The notes beneath the pieces were generated by a model. That model did no database searches. It was not told where the DNA came from and was given only the letters and a program-made list of their open reading frames with translations. A DNA stretch of 64,000 nucleotides from Euclidia mi (taxonomy: Eukaryota > Arthropoda > Insecta > Lepidoptera > Erebidae), in contig OX123182.2 in NCBI GenBank assembly GCA_944739405.2, positions 43,463,598 through 43,527,597 of the forward strand, given 5' to 3'. Numbering within the stretch: position 1 is the stretch's first letter; every line of letters starts with the position of its first letter. Shown piece after piece: positions 53,839-64,000 of this stretch. A program made the position numbers and the translations under genes.

Positions 53839-53996
53839 ATATACATATATTATAGGAGGATATATAGGGATAAGATTTGTTTTATAAAATTAATATTTTA
53901 TAAGGAAAACAGTTCTGAACTGGAAAAATATTGGCATATGATAATAAAAGGAGATCACCCAAATTGGGCTAGTTTTTATTTTGCCGGCCAATTAAT

Positions 53997-55043
53997 AAAA
54001 ATCCGCTTGACCGCTAGCGCCAATTCGCCGAATTCACTTGACCGCTCACGTTCTAAACAAAATGTCACGCCGCCGCTCGCCAGATGGGCGCGCTAACATA
54101 AACATTTATTGTTGATAAGTCGGTAACATGAGTAAGTTGAAGTGATGTTTTTCTTCAACCTTATAAATAATTCTTTCAAGTCGTATGAATTCTTGTTTGA
54201 TATTTATTTTCTAATTTATTATACTTAGCAGCGAACATTGACTATCGTTGAAAAAAACACTTTGTGTATTTTAAACAGGATTATTTTAAAAAGTAAATCG
54301 ATGACATACAAATTTTATGAGTTTTAATTGTAGAGGGATTCTATCTACACGGAATTAAATAAAAAAAACGTGTATCATAGTATAAAAATATTTAATTACA
54401 CGCATACGATAAGCACGTAATTACTTAGCAGCGAACATTGACTATCGTTGAAAAAAACACTTTGTGTATTTTAAACAGAGATATTCTATCTATACCGAAT
54501 TAAATAAAAAAAACATGTATCGTAGTATAAAAATATTTAATTACACGCATACGATAAGCACGTAATTTCTTAGCAGCGAACATTGACTATCGTTGAAAAA
54601 AACACTTTGTGTATTTTAAACAGGATTATTTTAAAAAGTAAATCAATGACATACATATTTTATGAGTTTTAACTGTAGAGGGATTCTATCTACACCGAAT
54701 TAAATAAAAAAAACATGTATCATAGTATAAAAATATTTAATTACACGCATACGATAAGCACGTAATCACGGAGCGCGCGCAACAAAGAGTGGCATTTGAC
54801 ATTATTTTTTCGTTCCGGGTTAACGATTTTAAGACTCACTTCGTATTTTTAGCATCAAAAAATGTTCAATGATTTGAATAGAACAAAGAAAAATAATTTA
54901 AAACATTACGTAATAGAAATAAACAGTCAATTCAGACCGAGTATAGCGCTGTAACCAAAAAGGGAAAATAGTCACTTGTGCGCGGTGTACGGCATTTCGA
55001 AAAAGGGAGAATAGTCATTTGTGCGCGGTCAAGCGGTTATTTT
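53997..55043. mobile_element. Nested inverted-repeat unit holding the tandem array
   Basis: AAAAATCCGCTTGACCGC (53997-54014) is mirrored by GCGGTCAAGCGGTTATTTT (55025-55043). GTGCGCGGT occurs twice near the right end (54976 and 55021). Confidence 0.55.
54224..54767. repeat. Three-copy ~200-bp tandem array
   Basis: Units start CTTAGCAGCGAACATTGACT at 54224, 54424 and 54569. The middle unit lacks about 55 bp found in the others. Units are about 97% identical by eye. Confidence 0.95.
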
Positions 55044-55252
55044 AATAGAACACACTATTTTAAATTTTTTTTACTATTACACCAAAGCTCTAAGTAAATT
55101 CTGTGAGACAATATTTAGGTTGGAAGATATGTGCCAAAGTACCGTAAAGTTGTTTTATTTTGCCAAAAATGATCAATCAAAGAGGTGTTATGGTGTTCAA
55201 TTATACGTTTTCAGTCTCACGTGAAATACGTGAGCCTTAAAATGCAGTGGAC

Positions 55253-55453
55253 TCATAAAAAAACAGTAAAATTCTCTTGACCAAATATAAAAATATCGTC
55301 TAAACGTTCAGTAGGAATGTCTATGACAGGCAAATATCTTGTGTATGGGCACGCCACCTTTGCGGAGATAATTCCTGTTCTAGACATTTGGTTGAAGAGA
55401 TGTCGCGTCGCGGCATTCTCACTTTCCGGGTTACGCAAGTCCGCACCGGCCAT
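55253..55453 (-). CDS. Short coding-like segment, unknown
   Basis: Minus-strand 66-codon frame from an ATG at 55453 with a balanced, protein-like composition (NPESENAATRHLFNQMSR, then YTRYLPVIDIPTERLDDIFI). No family recognised; an overlapping plus-strand frame exists, so chance is possible. Confidence 0.25.
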   Translation of the reverse strand: MAGADLRNPESENAATRHLFNQMSRTGIISAKVACPYTRYLPVIDIPTERLDDIFIFGQENFTVFL

Positions 55454-55599
55454 GGTTGTTCCGGCCGACTTGTGGAGAAAAGGCCAGGAGGAAACGCCCA
55501 GATGTCACAATTTCTCAAAGTCGCAACCCTGTCAAGCAAAGAAATGGCACTGCAAACGTTGGCGGCATGCTCCGCTTAGGCATTGCAGCGCCGTGAACT

Positions 55600-56205
55600 T
55601 ATCGTGAAAAGCCATTCTCGACGATTTTGGTGTAGGCTTTCAATATCTTCTACTCCGTTCTGTTTTGGGCAGTTTTCAACCAATTACTGCTCGCTATCTT
55701 TATGATGTCATCTTTCCACCTCATTTGTGGTCTTCCAGCTGGTACAATCCCATGGTCTCCATTCCAATATTTGCTTGCATGGTCTCCATTCCAATATTTG
55801 AGTGATGCGTCAAGGATTGACGTCACAAAATTTCGGGTTTTCTGGCTACATATCCGGCGCACTGACACTTTAGCTTCGCTACTCTTTTGACATTTATTTG
55901 TCTTTCTGTCTCTTAGTGTCACTCCTACCAAAATTCCTTTGATTTACTTCAAGTTTCAGCAGAGCTGCCCAGCAGTAGCCCAAGTTTCGGCTCTGTAGGT
56001 AATGGCATTATGCACTGGTTGAATATTCTTGCCTTTTGTTGCTTCGTATTATTTATAGCAAAAGCAAATGCAAGTTTGCCGAAAGCAGCCCAACCCAAAC
56101 GGATACGTCTATCAATCTCGTTCACCTGGTTTGATTTGCCTGTCTCAATCTCTTGCAATAGTTATTTCGCTGGAGTTTTCACTGGTCATGTTGCCAATTG
56201 GCCGT
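55600..56205 (-). pseudogene. RTE-like LINE fragment, RT C-terminus
   Basis: NEIDRRIRLGWAAFGKL, then ARIFNQCIMPL (56158-55960), GVTLRDRKTN and GRPQMRWKDDIIKIASSNWL (55931-55650). This is the C-terminal order of a lepidopteran RTE-type reverse transcriptase, different from the one at 43085. Several frame breaks and a tandem 27-bp duplication (KYWNGDH twice, about 55750-55800) are present. Confidence 0.8.
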
Positions 56206-56894
56206 GAACTGGTCACGGCAATTATTACAGTCGTACCCTTGCTCCCTGCCCTGTCCATGCTCCGATGCGTGATGACTTGGAACGTCATCGTCTCTTTCTG
56301 TGAGGCCAGCATCCAACGGCGAGCTGAACCCTGACAGGGTTGCGGTGTACGAAGCGATGCTAACCGCAATTCGCGTGTTACCACAGTCAAAGGACACCGT
56401 AGTAGGTATAGTGATTAGACCCAATCACGCATAAAAAAGGTGGCTTGCATATCCTAATGTACCATACAATTCACATTACATGGGACCAGCAGCCGGTAGT
56501 TCTTCTGCCATTAAGGCACACTACAAAGAACAGAAAGCAATCAGCGCACGCGGTGAGTGAGCGCAGTACGAATTAGGGCGAGACAGCGTGACAGATGCTG
56601 CGTCTAATGCTATTTCGCTCTTAGCGTACTACCTACCATTACCTGATACCATCTAAATTGCAAATTACTCATTATTGTAGGCAAAATATAGCAATAATTA
56701 TGATTTATTTCACTAACAAAATAGATTCTTTGAGCTCGAATTTTATCTCATAGACTACACTTAGAACTACACTTAGTGTAGCAATAAAAGTGTTTATTTC
56801 GTACAATTCTACAATAATATTAAGCATATTTTAGTTGGCTGGCACTTTTAGAATTAGCCCAAATTTGTATGGAGACTGGGTGATCTCCTTTGCA

Positions 56895-57250
56895 TTTGAA
56901 GAGAAGTCATGCAGCTGAAAACACTCCTAATAAATACACGAAAGTATTCTCAAATAAGGTTGTTGTGAGTGTGCGTTGATAACTTTTCTCGGTTGCTACG
57001 AGTACCTGCATCCAAAAGATAATGAAATTCTCTCCAAAATTTTGCTACAGTGCCCATTTCAAAACTTGCTATCAATATCCTTAATCCAACTATTGCACCG
57101 ATCAAAATGTCTGAACTGCCTTCAAAACAAATCATCAACAAAACTTTTAATGAATTGTCGGGCGTTTTTCACATTTGTAACGAACCAGAGTAACTAGAAA
57201 TAACAGTTTACAGTCCACTACATACCATCTTTTATTTATAACTGGCTTCT
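56895..57250. other. No gene seen
   Basis: AT-rich flank between two repeat blocks. Confidence 0.5.
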
Positions 57251-57251
57251 A

Positions 57252-57732
57252 TAAAGTATAATGTTAAATACAAAATACATAATTTATTCCGTAAATAGCA
57301 AGTTGCAGTTCCAAGATACTAAATAGAACTTCCAAGTCAGGAAAATTTCCTCAGACTTCTGTGAACACTAAACTGAATTTGTGACAATTACATTGAAATT
57401 TACTTCACATCTGAAACAGTTATTATATACATGTAATATAATAACTGTCAAAAGAACCGGTAAAATAAATATTGAACTGCTGAAAATGTTTTTAAAATAG
57501 TCAATAACAATATCAGAATTACAGTTCACATTATTTGGCAAAGAGATTTCTTTGATACTATTTTCGAGGATTTCTCAAATGAACTAGTACACTTGAGAGT
57601 GCTCTTTGAGAGTGCTCAAAGAACGTTCCTAATGTCGATTTCATCGGCTTGCTATCGACTTTTCATATGTTGACTCAGCGATTTCGAAAGTAAGCTAATA
57701 CTCGGCTGTAATATGGTCCAGTAATTGAATGG
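57252..57732 (+). repeat. Dispersed repeat D, copy 2 left part
   Basis: Matches 2219-2665; continues at 61662 after the BEL-Pao insertion. Confidence 0.85.
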
Positions 57733-58327
57733 TGTTTGAAATAGAAATATTGTCTATGATAAGTCAAATCGATATATATCGGTTTAGTAACGTTTTATTT
57801 TGTCTATTGTAGTTTATGACTGGTCACACTATGAACTGTCAAATCATTCTCATTCTTGCTTCCGCAAAAATTCCTTTTGACCACACCTTTTTGCCTTGTC
57901 GTGTGATTTGTAGAATTGAAGTAAATTTGTCTTGTAAATTCTTGTATCTGCCGCTTTTGACCACTACCGGCAAGGGTTGTAATAAATTGGTGGAATATTG
58001 AATTTGCAAAATTGTGTGTCTACGTCCACGTGCCTCGTGTCCTGAAGACGTCAGTTTGGAGGAACAGCTAAGTGGATAATTCATTCAGTCTAATATTGGC
58101 CAATTTTAGATCTGTGTGTCTAATTTAGCTCCAAGCCTAATATCTCCAAGATTATTACCGGCTATATATTTAAGATTATGACCAGGTAATTAATTTGACT
58201 AATTTCATCGCTGTGAATCACAGTAACATATGTCAGAGATTTGATTGCCTTAGAAAAACTGGATGAATACAATCACGCCATTGCCCTCTGCAAAAAATTC
58301 CCAGTTTTTCTAGGCAAATTCTGATCA
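57733..58327 (+). repeat. 5' LTR of the deleted BEL-Pao copy
   Basis: TGTTTG...GATCA ends, 595 bp. It is followed by ATTTGGTAGCAGAGCGTGG, a candidate primer binding site. Confidence 0.9.
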
Positions 58328-58969
58328 TATTATTTGGTAGCAGAGCGTGGTTGAGTGTGCCTAACCTCAGATTAATATTGTAAACTTGTACCTGAGTTAG
58401 GCATTACTACATCACATTTGTTAGTAGTGTTGTAGTGTTTGTTAGGTCAGTTTTGCTTAAATACATAATATTTATTTGTATTGGTTGACCCACTTAATTT
58501 GAAACACATTGTCATATACATAACCTTAAATCAGTAATTGTTTAACTTGAATTGTTGAAATCTAACTTGAATTTGTTGTTGTAGCGTTAATCTGTCAGTT
58601 TTGGTTGGATACATACCGGTTATATGTATTAATTTACTTAGTTAATTGTAAACATTGAGTTTGAAACATTATAATAACCACATTTGACCTTGCATAGATG
58701 GGCGGGTCACATTGATAAATCAAATTAATAAACCTTGTTTTTTGTTATAATATATTGATATTATTGTTAGGTAACACATGTCTGTGCTTACCTACGGTTG
58801 TATATCACACATAACACAGATAGTCTGTCCGTTGCAAATAATTAATTTGAAGTTTCAACTTTTAATTTGTTATAAGTAACAACTTTTGTGTTTGTTTCAA
58901 TATATTGAAACTTTTAATCTTGTTGGACAGTAAATACCTGTTGTTGCCTGCAGCTGTAGTAAACAGTTT

Positions 58970-60115
58970 GTATCCTCACTTCCTGCCGTTAATGAGATCT
59001 CCTTGCCTCGTCCCATCCTTCCTCCCGGGAAGTACAAGGCAACCCTTCACGGGTTTTGTGATGGTTCAGAACGTGGTCACGCAGCCGTGGTGTACTTGCG
59101 CACAGTCAGTGCTTCAGGTCAGGTGAGGGTTTCCCTGATCACTTGCATCCCTTCGGACATCTTTGACCATTCCGAAATTGGAGCCCTTGGGAGCAGCCCT
59201 ACTCGTGCGATTGTTGAATCACGTGTCTAAAACTTTGGGTAAAACGATTTGTATTAATGGGACCTACGTCTGGACAGACAGCCAAATTGTTCTTTGTTGG
59301 TTGAAGTCGTCTCTCCACACCTTGGAAGTAATTGTCGCTAATCGCGTTTCCCAAATACAAAAATCCCTTGTTAAAATAAAAGTCACGCTTGTTTGGAGAC
59401 ACGTGCCAAGTGAGTTCAACCCCGCTGATTGTGCCTCGCGCGGATGCTTGACGCCTAGTTTGATAGGCCACTCGCTGTGGTGGGGTCCGGAATGGTTGAG
59501 TCGACCAGAAATTGATTGGCCTCGAACGCAAGTTTTGAATACTTCCAATTTGGCGGGTCTACAAACACTCGCTCTTGAGAAGGTAGAGTGCGCCTTCGAC
59601 CCCGATTTCCTGTTAAATCGCTACAGCTCCCTTGACAAGTTATTAGGGATTACTGCTTGGATTAAGCGTTTTGTTTTTAATTTTAGGCACCCACAACAGA
59701 AACGACTGACACCGTTTCTCTCACCACAGGAACAACACGAGTCTCTCACCTTTTGGATTCGTTCTGTGCAATTGGCGCAATTTGAGAAGGAGATTGCTAT
59801 CCTTAAGTCAGGGAAATCGAAATTGTCGGGAGCTGTATCTAAATTGAACCCCTTTTTGGACGACACGGGTCTTTTGCACGTTGGAGGGCGTCTCAAGAAC
59901 GCCAACCTCCCTTACGGGGCACGTCACCCCCTTTTGTTACCCAAGGACGGTCATTTGGTACGTTTGTTGGTAACTGACCGTCACCTTCGCAAAATTCGCA
60001 TCCTGGTTGTAATGCTCTGTTGGCCATTCTGCAACGCGAGTTTTGGATTTTGTCTGCCTGAAGAATTATTCGGAGTGTAGTCTTTCGCTGCATCCCTTGT
60101 TAAAAGCTCAAGGCT
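58970..60115 (+). pseudogene. BEL-Pao RNase H and pre-integrase region, broken
   Basis: LPRPILPPGKYKATLHGFCD then RGHAAVVYLR (59003-59140), a frame shift, TIPKLEPLGAALLVRLLNHV, TDSQIVLCWLKSSLHTLEV, WRHVPSEFNPADCASRG, WIKRFVFNFRHPQQKRLTPF, LDDTGLLHVGGRLKNANLPY. A shift follows VTDRHL near 59985, corrupting the zinc-binding part. At 59280 and 59664 this copy keeps bases that are missing in the minus-strand element, so it serves as a reference there. Confidence 0.9.
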
Positions 60116-60121
60116 TCTACT

Positions 60122-61043
60122 ATGCAGCACTTGATGGGAGACTTACCGGCAGATCACGTAACAGAGAGCAGGACGTTTGACGGTGTTGGCACGGACATCG
60201 CTGGTCCCTTTTTGGTGAAAACGTCGACACTTCGAAACAGCAAGACTGTTAAGGCCTACTTGTGCGTCTTCGTTTGTCTCTCCACAAAGGCCGTACATTT
60301 AGAACTGGTCTCCTCGCTTCCGATCGAGGCGTTTGTAGCCACAATTGACAGATTTGTATCCCGCATAGGGCTACCTTCCTTAATCCGTTCTGATTGCGGC
60401 ACTATCTTCAAGGGCACTTATAATTATTTGAATGACGTTGTTAATTTCATTGAAACCATCAAGGCTGATATAGGCAATGGGCTTGCTCGACGTGGGATAA
60501 ATTGGTTGTTTTTTCCCACCAAATTGTCCACACTGGGGTGGTATATTTGAGGCCGCTGTAAAATCGGCTCAAACACACTTGCGCAGGACAATCGGTGAAT
60601 CTGTCCTTACATTTGAGGAACTCGCAACTGTGTTTTGTAAGATTGAGGCCGTTTTGAACTCTCGGCCATTGTGCCCGATTTCCTCAGATCCGAATGATTT
60701 GGAGGCCCTTACGCCGGGCCATTTTTTGATTGGTCGCCCACTTGTCGCCTTGCCTGAGTACCCCTATATTGATACGAGACCTGGTCATCTCTCGCGTTTT
60801 GAATTGGTACGCCAGATTACTCAGAGCTTTTGGAAACGCTGGAATTTGGAATATTTGCACATACTCCAGCAACGCGTTAAGTGGACTGACAAGACCCATT
60901 TACCCAAGATTGGAGACCTCGTTTTGATCAAACTTCGTTTGGTAACTGGGGCTGATGGAGTTCCCCGATTTGCTGAGGTCTTGATGGACGGTTCGATTCT
61001 GAGGAGAGCGGTTGCAACGTTGTCACGTCTACCAACCGATTAG
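60122..61043 (+). pseudogene. BEL-Pao integrase core and tail, broken
   Basis: GVGTDIAGPFLVKTSTLRN (first D), LIRSDCGTIFKGTYNYL (second D), then a shift at LFFPTKLST near 60510 that removes the GGIFEA glutamate from frame. The frame resumes with RRTIGESVLTFEELATVFCK and LTPGHFLIGRPLVALPEYPY. About 42 nt (the LPPLRWRRGR segment) are deleted near 60930. The stop at 61041-61043 lies just before the polypurine tract, as in the minus copy. Confidence 0.9.
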
Positions 61044-61060
61044 CGGACCGGTAGGCCGGT

Positions 61061-61074
61061 CCGGGGCGGGTGGA
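61061..61074 (+). promoter_or_regulatory. Polypurine tract
   Basis: CCGGGGCGGGTGGA immediately before the 3' LTR, identical to that at 18242-18255 on the other strand. Confidence 0.75.
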
Positions 61075-61656
61075 TGTTTGAAATAGAAATATTGTCTATG
61101 ATAAGTCAAATCGATTACATCGGTTTAGTAACGTTTTATTTTGTCTATTGTAATTTTTGACTCTGGTTACACTATGAACTGTCAAATCATTCTCATTCTT
61201 GCTTCCGCAAAAATTCCTTTTGGCCACACCTTTTTGCCTTGTCGTGTAATTTGTAGAATTGATGTAAAATTTGTCTTGTAAATTCTTGTATCTGCCGCTT
61301 TTGACCCCTACTGGCAAGGGTTGTAATAAATTTGTGAAATATTGATCATTTGCAAAATTGTGTGTCGACGTCCACGTGCCTCGTGTCCTGAAGACGTCAG
61401 TTTGGAGGAACAGCTAAGTGGATAATTCATTCAGTCTAATATTGGCCAATTTTAGATCTGTGTGTGTGTGTGTCTTATTTAGCTCCAAGCCTGACATCAC
61501 CAAGATACCAGGTAATTAATTTGTCTAATTTCATCGCTGTGAATCACAGTAACATATGTCAGAGATTTGATTGCCTTAGAACAACTGGATAAATACAATC
61601 ACGCTTCCATTGCCCTCTGCAAACAATTCCCAGTCTTTCTAGGCAAATTCTGATCA
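61075..61656 (+). repeat. 3' LTR of the deleted BEL-Pao copy
   Basis: 582 bp. It carries a (TG)n expansion at 61462 and lacks a segment present in the 5' LTR near 58150-58185. Confidence 0.9.
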
Positions 61657-61661
61657 AATGG

Positions 61662-62520
61662 AATTTCATAATAAAGCTGTGAGAAAATGCGTTAGTTTCG
61701 TATATATTTCTCTAATATGGCATATTAGACTCAGTGCCATGTTATTTGGCACAGGAGCTATCCGTAAAATGAACTGAATGTAGAATGTACATTTCCTGTT
61801 TTCTGTGATGTTATGCTGGTACGTCTATAAATTTAATATTTGCTGACAATAATTTTGTGCACGGTCGGTGCTTTGAATTACCACTAGCCTGGTCCTTGGT
61901 TGGTATGATTTTCAGCTTACGAAATATCATCATAGCGTTATCCCAGTTGGAACCCGGGATCCGTTTTTCTAGTCTAAGCGGATTTGACTGTATATTGGCT
62001 GCCTATTTGACCTCCGCAACCCAAAGCGATAGCTATATTCCACGGTTGAGACTAGTGTCAGTTTATTCATAGGCATTTACTTCCTATAACGACTGTCAAA
62101 GATCTTCATTACAGCCGGTACCGACGGCTTAACGTGCTCTCCGAGGTACAAGGCAAGCGATAATTTTTCATTTAACACGCATGTAACTCCGAAAAGTCAT
62201 TAGTGCGCGCCGTGGATTCAAATCTGATACCCTCTACATGGAAGTCTGTGGGTATCTGCTATTGCTGCTTAAAACTCAACACTAAACAATATATTCATAC
62301 ATAGCCTGTGGGTCTGTCAGGTACAAGGATTTACATCTGATTTTACTCACTGCACTGATAACATGTCACAGAGAATGTATGGAGGTGTCCACTCAGAATT
62401 TAACAACCAAATGCTGACGATGAATAATAATTATGCAATGCATAACAAGCACGACAAGGACCTTATATTTAAGCTTGTTATTAAACCTTCGTGACATCCT
62501 TATAACCGTTGCCCTTGTGG
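61662..62520 (+). repeat. Dispersed repeat D, copy 2 right part
   Basis: Matches 2666-3300, interrupted at 62080-62300 by a SINE. Confidence 0.85.
62088..62270 (-). mobile_element. SINE family B
   Basis: Inverted copy: TGTCAAAGATCTTCATTACA, GTGCTCTCCGAGG, AACTCCGAAAAGTCATTAG and an inverted B-box region TGGATTCAAATC. It lies in repeat D, where copy 1 has no insertion. Confidence 0.8.
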
Positions 62521-62524
62521 TGTT

Positions 62525-63220
62525 GAAGGTGGTTCGAAATTAAAGAACGCTATCGATATCGAGACACATACACTTTAATGTTCTTTTAATCTGCTCTTAC
62601 AATAGGTGCCTTAGTATCATAACTAACACGTGCTTATATGCTAAATAACTTATCAAATACTTATCTATCATATATCTAATGATATGTGATGGACGTTACA
62701 CATACCGCATCACCCATCCTAAAAGAAAAAATTTAATATAATTATTTTTTTTTTCAAGTCAGTTGTTATATAACCTAGTTCTATTCTTATGTACAATATC
62801 TATTTTATTTTTACATTTAATTACGACATTAGGCGATTCGTCTTTTATCACCTTAATTTTTTTTCAATCTCTGTTTTTATAAATTACGGCATAAAAGTTG
62901 AAATAATTGGTCTATAATTTTATCGCTTCGTGGAGCTCTTTTTATTCAGGTACTTATTAAGTTATGCAAAACAAATTTATTAAAGTTAATTATTTTCTTA
63001 ATTATATTTTTTTTAAATTAACGAAAAATGAAAGTTCTAAAAAATGTTATACGAAAATTTTTTTTGGTAATATATTATTATTGCTGTTTTCGCATCTGAT
63101 ATAGGTATTAATTAACATTGGGAAAAAAATGTTTACGTCAATTGTTAAGAAATTGTTTCTATTTTGGGATTTAAAAACTGTTTTTTTACTATCTTATAGC
63201 ATAGGTGAAATGATGATTTT
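62525..63220. other. No gene seen, AT-rich
   Basis: Poly(T)- and poly(A)-rich DNA. Confidence 0.5.
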
Positions 63221-63223
63221 TTT

Positions 63224-63453
63224 TATAGATTCACGCCTGTATCCCCGAAGGGGTAGGCAGAAGTGTAATATTACACCCACATTTCGCCATGAATTTTTAG
63301 GTCCCACGTAATAGGGGGCGAGCCTATTGCCGTACCGGACACATTACCAGACTCCTAACGGAAAAACCCAATAACACTTTGCCCGACCCGAGAATCGAAC
63401 CTGATACCTCCCAATCCCACGCGCACATTTATGCCGCGAGACCAACGAGGCAA
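63224..63453 (-). mobile_element. SINE family A, near full length
   Basis: Inverted tail ACGCCTGTATCCCCGAAGGG, body TAGGTCCCACGTAATAGGGG, inverted B box and tRNA head ending GCCGCGAGACCAACGAGGCA. Confidence 0.9.
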
Positions 63454-63459
63454 AAACAT

Positions 63460-64000
63460 TTTTTTTTTTAATATTTTTTTTTTGTTTATAATCGTTTTTT
63501 TATATTTCAATTGTTTAAATAATTAGTTAAGAAATTATTTTATTTTTAAAAATCATCATTGACCCTTTTCAATGGAATAACAGAGAAATATTTTTTTTTT
63601 ATAAATAATTTAATTGTTTATTAACTTAACAATTTGTTATAAACAAATAATATAAACCGTTATATTTCTTTCCGAAAACTTCAAAAAATTACAAAAACAA
63701 CCATATGTAACAAAGTTAGGATATTTTGTTTTTTGTATTTTTACAACACTTTTTAATATTATATAATAATGAAATTACAGCCGTTACATAATTTGTCAAG
63801 TTAAAATTTGTTATAACTTTTAAACTATTAGAGATAGGGTAAAGAACATTCAAGTCATTTTTGTAAAGGATTTATTTATCTGTAAAATTATATGAAATGA
63901 AACGACTGCCCGTCTATAAAACAAAAAATGAATTAATCTTAAATCGAAAAAATCGATTCTGTAACTATTAGATTGTTTGTTGAAGTGGAAATTTTCTCCT
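63460..64000. other. No gene seen, AT-rich
   Basis: Homopolymer-rich AT sequence to the window end. Confidence 0.5.

Larger units (their letters stand above)
53947..56891. mobile_element. Inverted-repeat element of ~2.9 kb with nested insertions
   Basis: Left end AAAGGAGATCACCCA (53947-53961) is matched by TGGGTGATCTCCTTT (56877-56891). The similarity continues inward (GGGCTA.TT, TGCC.GCCAA) past a 10-nt indel. No TSD was read. Inside lie a smaller inverted-repeat unit with a tandem array, a short minus-strand coding-like segment and an RTE fragment. Confidence 0.7.
57728..61661 (+). mobile_element. Internally deleted BEL-Pao copy
   Basis: Plus-strand element with LTRs at 57733-58327 and 61075-61656 and a 5-bp duplication AATGG (57728-57732, 61657-61661). 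Gag, protease and most of RT are missing: the leader runs directly into RNase H sequence near 58970. Remaining pol has several breaks. The LTRs differ from each other by indels and many substitutions, so this copy is older than the one at 17588-25395, and its LTR middle is only distantly similar to that element. Confidence 0.95.

Overview
This window is an insect genomic segment, almost certainly from a moth or butterfly (Lepidoptera). The evidence is its AT-rich background packed with repeat families typical of lepidopteran genomes: tRNA-derived SINEs with matching A/B boxes, RTE- and Jockey/CR1-type LINEs, BEL-Pao LTR retrotransposons, piggyBac- and Harbinger-type MITEs and the GGCCAAGTGCG repeat. 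I found no complete host protein-coding gene. The nearest candidate is one possible terminal exon on the minus strand at 272-567. No rRNA, functional tRNA, CRISPR array or prokaryotic feature was seen.

Layout. 0-5 kb holds the candidate exon, a 5'-truncated RTE copy with a clean target-site duplication, an old dispersed repeat (2.2-3.3 kb) and copy 1 of a 1.2-kb inverted duplication carrying a Harbinger-like MITE. 5.2-10.7 kb is a minus-strand, two-ORF Jockey/CR1-type LINE, interrupted by a 603-bp GC-rich structured retroposon (9030-9632) and by an unidentified 0.3-kb insert. 11-17.6 kb carries SINEs, a LINE tail fragment and copy 2 of the inverted duplication. 17.6-25.4 kb is a nearly full-length minus-strand BEL-Pao element (LTRs of 649 bp, 5-bp TSD; gag, protease, RT, RNase H, integrase) that split copy 2. 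27.8-35.7 kb holds DNA-transposon-like elements with terminal inverted repeats, a TTAA-flanked piggyBac-like MITE, large perfect palindromes in a tandem duplication, and SINEs. 36.4-41 kb is a second two-ORF LINE with only a few frame breaks. 43.1-44.7 kb is an RTE-like LINE. 45-53 kb is mostly non-coding with scattered repeats and one unidentified eroded coding remnant (about 48.8-49.4 kb). 53.9-56.9 kb is a nested inverted-repeat element with a three-copy tandem array and an embedded RTE fragment. 57.2-62.5 kb is a second copy of the 2.2-3.3 kb repeat, split by an internally deleted plus-strand BEL-Pao copy (57733-61656, 5-bp TSD). The last 1.5 kb is AT-rich with one SINE.

How the parts work together. 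The autonomous elements supply or once supplied enzymes; SINEs, MITEs and the structured retroposon are the dependents. One link can be read directly: the 3' tail of SINE family A resembles the last codons plus 3' end of the RTE LINE, which suggests the RTE machinery mobilises that SINE. The item most worth pursuing is the 603-bp retroposon: its first nucleotides after the target-site duplication can fold as a double-pseudoknot resembling HDV/R2-type self-cleaving ribozymes, followed by a chain of hairpins, two of which share an identical 16-nt apical motif on different stems. All family assignments were made by eye; no database search was run.
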